Part shown: positions 6,716 to 8,284 of the stretch, piece after piece
How positions within the stretch are numbered: the first letter of the stretch is position 1
How the letters are laid out: each line of letters begins with the position of its first letter
Origin: Frankiales bacterium
Lineage (GTDB): Bacteria; Actinomycetota; Actinomycetes; JAFAQI01
NCBI GenBank assembly: GCA_019246495.1
Contig: JAFAQI010000481.1
Location: 1 to 8,284 of the forward strand
Length of the DNA: 8,284 bases
Reading direction: 5' to 3'
Position numbers and translations under genes: made by a program
Notes under the pieces: model-generated
The model's database searches: none
Told to the model about the DNA's origin: nothing
The model's input: the letters and a program-made list of their open reading frames with translations, nothing else

Positions 6716-6721
6716 TCCTCC
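6716..6721 (-). promoter_or_regulatory. Strong ribosome binding site of the HtrA gene
   Basis: GGAGGA on the minus strand lies 5 nt before the ATG at 6710. It is the strongest Shine-Dalgarno sequence in the window and fixes the start. Confidence 0.8.
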
Positions 6722-6750
6722 GTGAACTCTTCGTCGAGAGTCGAGCGTCG

Positions 6751-6769
6751 GCCTGAACGGAAACTGAAC
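6751..6769 (-). promoter_or_regulatory. MprA-box-like direct repeat between divergent HtrA and TrhA genes
   Basis: On the minus strand GTTCAGTT, a 3-nt spacer TCC, and GTTCAGGC form an 8-3-8 tandem repeat with an 11-bp period and an identical GTTCAG core. OmpR-family dimers bind tandem half-sites with about one helical turn spacing. The mycobacterial MprA box is described as two 8-bp direct repeats separated by 3 bp. It lies 41-59 bp upstream of the HtrA ATG and 62-80 bp before the TrhA start, so it could serve both genes. The regulator that would bind it is the interrupted gene of the same operon. Confidence 0.6.
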
Positions 6770-6818
6770 CCGCGCTGTGCGTTGGCTGACCGGCCTAGGC
6801 AGCGTGCGGGCGGCAACC

Positions 6819-6824
6819 TACGGT
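6819..6824 (+). promoter_or_regulatory. Candidate -10 box of the TrhA gene
   Basis: TACGGT is followed by six bases and the GTG at 6831, the geometry of a leaderless transcript and the same arrangement as in front of the PAP2 gene. The overlapping GGTGA could instead act as a weak Shine-Dalgarno sequence. No clear -35 is seen at 16-18 bp. Confidence 0.35.
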
Positions 6825-6830
6825 GAAGTC

Positions 6831-7499
6831 GTGACCGGCACGCCCGCTGAAGTCCTCGTCGCCGCCATGCGGCCGCGGTTGCGTGGCTGGTTGCACACGA
6901 TCATCGCCCCGGTCGCGCTGGTGTCCGGCATCGTGCTGGTCGTTCTGGCGCCGACGCGGGCGGCTGCCGTGGCGGCGGCCGCGTTCGGGGTGCCGGCGGT
7001 TGCGCTGTTCACGACCAGCGCGATCTATCACCGTGGCGTGTGGTCACCGCGGGTTGAGCAGCTCCTGAAGCGGTTGGACCACGCCAACATCTTTCTGTTG
7101 ATCGCCGGCAGCTATACGCCGTTCGCCGTGCTCGCGCTGCGCGACGACGTGCGGATCGCTGTGCTCGCCGCGGTGTGGGGAACCGCGATCGCGGGTGTGG
7201 TCTTCCGGGTGCTGTGGGTCGACGCACCGCGCTGGCTCTATACCGCGCTCTATCTGGGCCTCGGTTGGGCGGCGAGCTTCGTCGTACCGCAGCTGTTGCA
7301 CGGCACCGGCGCGGCGGTGTTCACGTTGGTCGCTGTCGGCGGCGCCGCCTACACGGTGGGCGGTGTCGTCTATGGGCTGCGCCGGCCGGACCCGTGGCCG
7401 CGATGGTTCGGGTTCCACGAGATCTTCCACTCGCTGACGATCGTCGGCTTCGTCTGCCAGTACGTCGCAGCGTCGATGCTCGTCTACCGCGCGGTGTGA
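6831..7499 (+). CDS. trhA: TrhA / hemolysin III (PAQR, YqfA-like) membrane protein
   Basis: This 222-residue protein has about seven hydrophobic segments and belongs to the PAQR/CREST superfamily. The metal-binding signature is complete: S63 and H67 in TTSAIYHR, D83 in LDHANIFLLIAGSYTPF, and H196 plus H200 in HEIFHSL near the C-terminus. Bacterial members were first called hemolysin III. TrhA proteins are linked to membrane-fluidity homeostasis, and a haemolytic role is not implied. I prefer GTG at 6831: it starts just before the conserved PRLRGWLH region, gives the usual length, and leaves room for a divergent promoter. A longer frame from GTG at 6777 would add 18 residues with no ribosome binding site. 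The gene is divergent from the HtrA operon across 120 bp holding a direct-repeat operator, so co-regulation under envelope stress is a reasonable inference. It ends 1 nt from the convergent PPOX gene. Confidence 0.9.
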   Translation: MTGTPAEVLVAAMRPRLRGWLHTIIAPVALVSGIVLVVLAPTRAAAVAAAAFGVPAVALFTTSAIYHRGVWSPRVEQLLKRLDHANIFLLIAGSYTPFAVLALRDDVRIAVLAAVWGTAIAGVVFRVLWVDAPRWLYTALYLGLGWAASFVVPQLLHGTGAAVFTLVAVGGAAYTVGGVVYGLRRPDPWPRWFGFHEIFHSLTIVGFVCQYVAASMLVYRAV

Positions 7500-7500
7500 C

Positions 7501-8025
7501 TCAGAACTGGTAGCGGGTCAGCCCGCCCGGCTCCTCCGCCAGTACGACGGTCGCCGACCGCGGCTCGATTCGATAGACGTGCCACGGTGGCTTGCCCTGC
7601 CCCGGCGCGTTGAACGGCGCGGTGATGCCCGCTCCGCTCTCGTCCGGCTCGACCGGCCAGCCGCTGTCCGCCCAGGCCTTGGCGATGCGCGCCACGACGG
7701 CGGGGTCGGTCACTCGGCTCGCTTCGCCTTCGACGACGACATCCGCATCCCGGACGGAGACAGCAACCGAGCAGCGCGGATCGCGTGCCACGTTGCGCGC
7801 CTTGCGAGTGCCATCGCCGGTCTGGAACCAGAAAGCTCCATCGACCCAGAGCGCGCCGACCGCGGTCACATGTGGGCTGCCGTCCTCGCCGAGGGTGCAC
7901 AGCCAGGTCGTGCGCGAGTTGTGCGCGTCCGGCTTCGGCGCCGAGCGGGTCTCGAGCTTGTCGAGCACGATCGACCAGTCGACCGGCGGCAGTCCGTCAG
8001 CCTTGCCGAGATTGATGATGTCCAC
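7501..8025 (-). CDS. Pyridoxamine 5'-phosphate oxidase-like (PPOX/FMN split-barrel) protein
   Basis: This 174-residue soluble protein has a flavin-reductase-like split-barrel fold. Recognisable parts: a short N-terminal helix region (12-35), strand pair TTWLCTLGEDGSPHVTAVGALW (39-60), then AFWFQTGDGTRKARNVARDPR (64-84), the phosphate-contacting T-x-K segment and N-A-R-D-P turn typical of PPOX proteins, and the barrel end GKPPWHVYRIEPR. Actinobacterial relatives use FMN or F420. The cofactor, substrate and reaction cannot be decided here, and true PdxH activity is not indicated. The GTG at 8025 is chosen because AAGGGA lies 6 nt upstream. In-frame ATGs at 8118 and 8235 lack such a site, and the latter falls inside the tRNA gene. 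It is alone in its unit, downstream of a tRNA on the same strand. Confidence 0.87.
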   Translation of the reverse strand: MDIINLGKADGLPPVDWSIVLDKLETRSAPKPDAHNSRTTWLCTLGEDGSPHVTAVGALWVDGAFWFQTGDGTRKARNVARDPRCSVAVSVRDADVVVEGEASRVTDPAVVARIAKAWADSGWPVEPDESGAGITAPFNAPGQGKPPWHVYRIEPRSATVVLAEEPGGLTRYQF

Positions 8026-8149
8026 GGTTCGTCCCTTCCCTGCGCCTGTCACGCTCTGACCATCTGACGCGCCGTGACCGCGCAAGTCATCGGTGATCGT
8101 TGCCGTCGCGACCACCATGACGGCGTGTCGCAGCCGAAACCGTGCACGA

Positions 8150-8164
8150 CGGCGAAGATCGCCG
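8150..8164 (-). terminator. Small hairpin downstream of tRNA-Ala
   Basis: CGGCGA (8150-8155) and TCGCCG (8159-8164) form a 6-bp GC stem with a 3-nt loop, 11 nt beyond the tRNA 3' end. A T-rich GTTTGTTT precedes the stem and nothing U-rich follows it, so it is at best a weak U-less terminator or a processing signal. The rest of 8026-8174 shows no gene, and no promoter for the PPOX gene that I would stand behind. Confidence 0.3.
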
Positions 8165-8174
8165 GGAAACAAAC

Positions 8175-8250
8175 TGGTGGAGCTGCGGGGAGTCGAACCC
8201 CGGACCTCTTCGATGCGAACGAAGCGCGCTACCAACTGCGCTACAGCCCC
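8175..8250 (-). tRNA. tRNA-Ala (anticodon CGC)
   Basis: The minus strand folds as a complete cloverleaf. The acceptor GGGGCUG pairs with CAGCUCC, including the G3:U70 wobble that identifies alanine tRNAs. The D arm is GCGC-AGUUGGUA-GCGC, the anticodon stem CUUCG/CGAAG, the loop UUCGCAU with CGC at 34-36, and the T arm CGGGG-UUCGACU-CCCCG. Discriminator A73 is followed by an encoded CCA (8175-8177). It decodes GCG, a common alanine codon in high-GC genomes. No intron or mismatch is seen. Confidence 0.96.
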
Positions 8251-8261
8251 AAGACCGGTTC

Positions 8262-8267
8262 AGGGTA
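8262..8267 (-). promoter_or_regulatory. Candidate -10 box of tRNA-Ala
   Basis: TACCCT on the minus strand lies 11 nt before the mature tRNA 5' end, leaving a leader of about 5 nt. With a 17-bp spacer the -35 would fall just beyond the right edge of the window, so it cannot be checked. Confidence 0.45.
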
Positions 8268-8284
8268 GCCGATCTGGGTGAGCC

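Noticed and set aside
5535..6725. 396-codon plus-strand open frame opposite the HtrA gene
   Set aside because: It is antisense to a protease with a complete triad and strong ribosome binding site. The composition (Arg, Asp, Gly) is typical of a frame shadow.
8026..8235. Longer PPOX protein starting at ATG 8235 or 8118
   Set aside because: The first start lies within the tRNA-Ala gene, neither has a ribosome binding site, and the added residues do not resemble the family.
1..8284. Mobile element, CRISPR array or defence island
   Set aside because: No transposase, recombinase, regularly spaced repeats or terminal repeats with target duplications are seen. The 15-bp inverted repeat encloses only 18 nt, and the tRNA gene shows no attachment-site duplication within the window.

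Overview
The window is chromosomal DNA of a high-GC actinobacterium. The base composition, the frequent GTG starts, the actinobacterial-type protein O-mannosyltransferase and an MprA/MprB/PepD-like envelope-stress set all point there. The species cannot be named from the sequence. It looks like core-type genome: there is no transposase, integrase, phage gene, toxin-antitoxin pair or CRISPR array.

Layout. 61-1710 (+) encodes a multi-spanning GT39 protein O-mannosyltransferase. 1861-2343 (+) encodes an orphan type IV prepilin with a clear leader peptide. It converges on, and overlaps by 55 bp, a PAP2-superfamily membrane phosphatase/transferase at 2289-3173 (-). Between that gene and the next lies a perfect 15-bp inverted repeat at 3199-3246, directly at the stop codon of a sensor kinase. 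The block 6710-3246 (-) is one tight operon: membrane-anchored HtrA/DegP-type serine protease with a PDZ domain (423 aa), then an OmpR-family response regulator closely resembling MprA, then an MprB-like HAMP histidine kinase (499 aa). Gaps are +1 nt and -4 nt. Divergent from it is a TrhA/hemolysin III-family membrane protein (6831-7499, +), which ends 1 nt from a convergent PPOX/FMN split-barrel protein (7501-8025, -). A tRNA-Ala(CGC) gene (8175-8250, -) closes the window.

How they fit together. Most products act at or in the cell envelope: O-mannosylation of exported proteins, a pilin, a lipid-phosphate enzyme, a periplasmic-side protease, its two-component stress regulator and a membrane-homeostasis protein. 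In mycobacteria MprAB responds to envelope stress and controls pepD. The same three functions are clustered here in a different order (protease first). A 19-bp 8-3-8 direct repeat in the shared divergent promoter region looks like the operator.

The main anomaly is that the response regulator gene is interrupted at codon 18 by an in-frame TAG, while the kinase and protease frames are intact. One base change (G to T on the coding strand, most simply from a Glu codon) explains it. It is either a very recent nonsense mutation or a sequence error. I did not find a previously undescribed multi-gene system; the points worth checking are the broken regulator, its operator, the inverted repeat and the orphan pilin.
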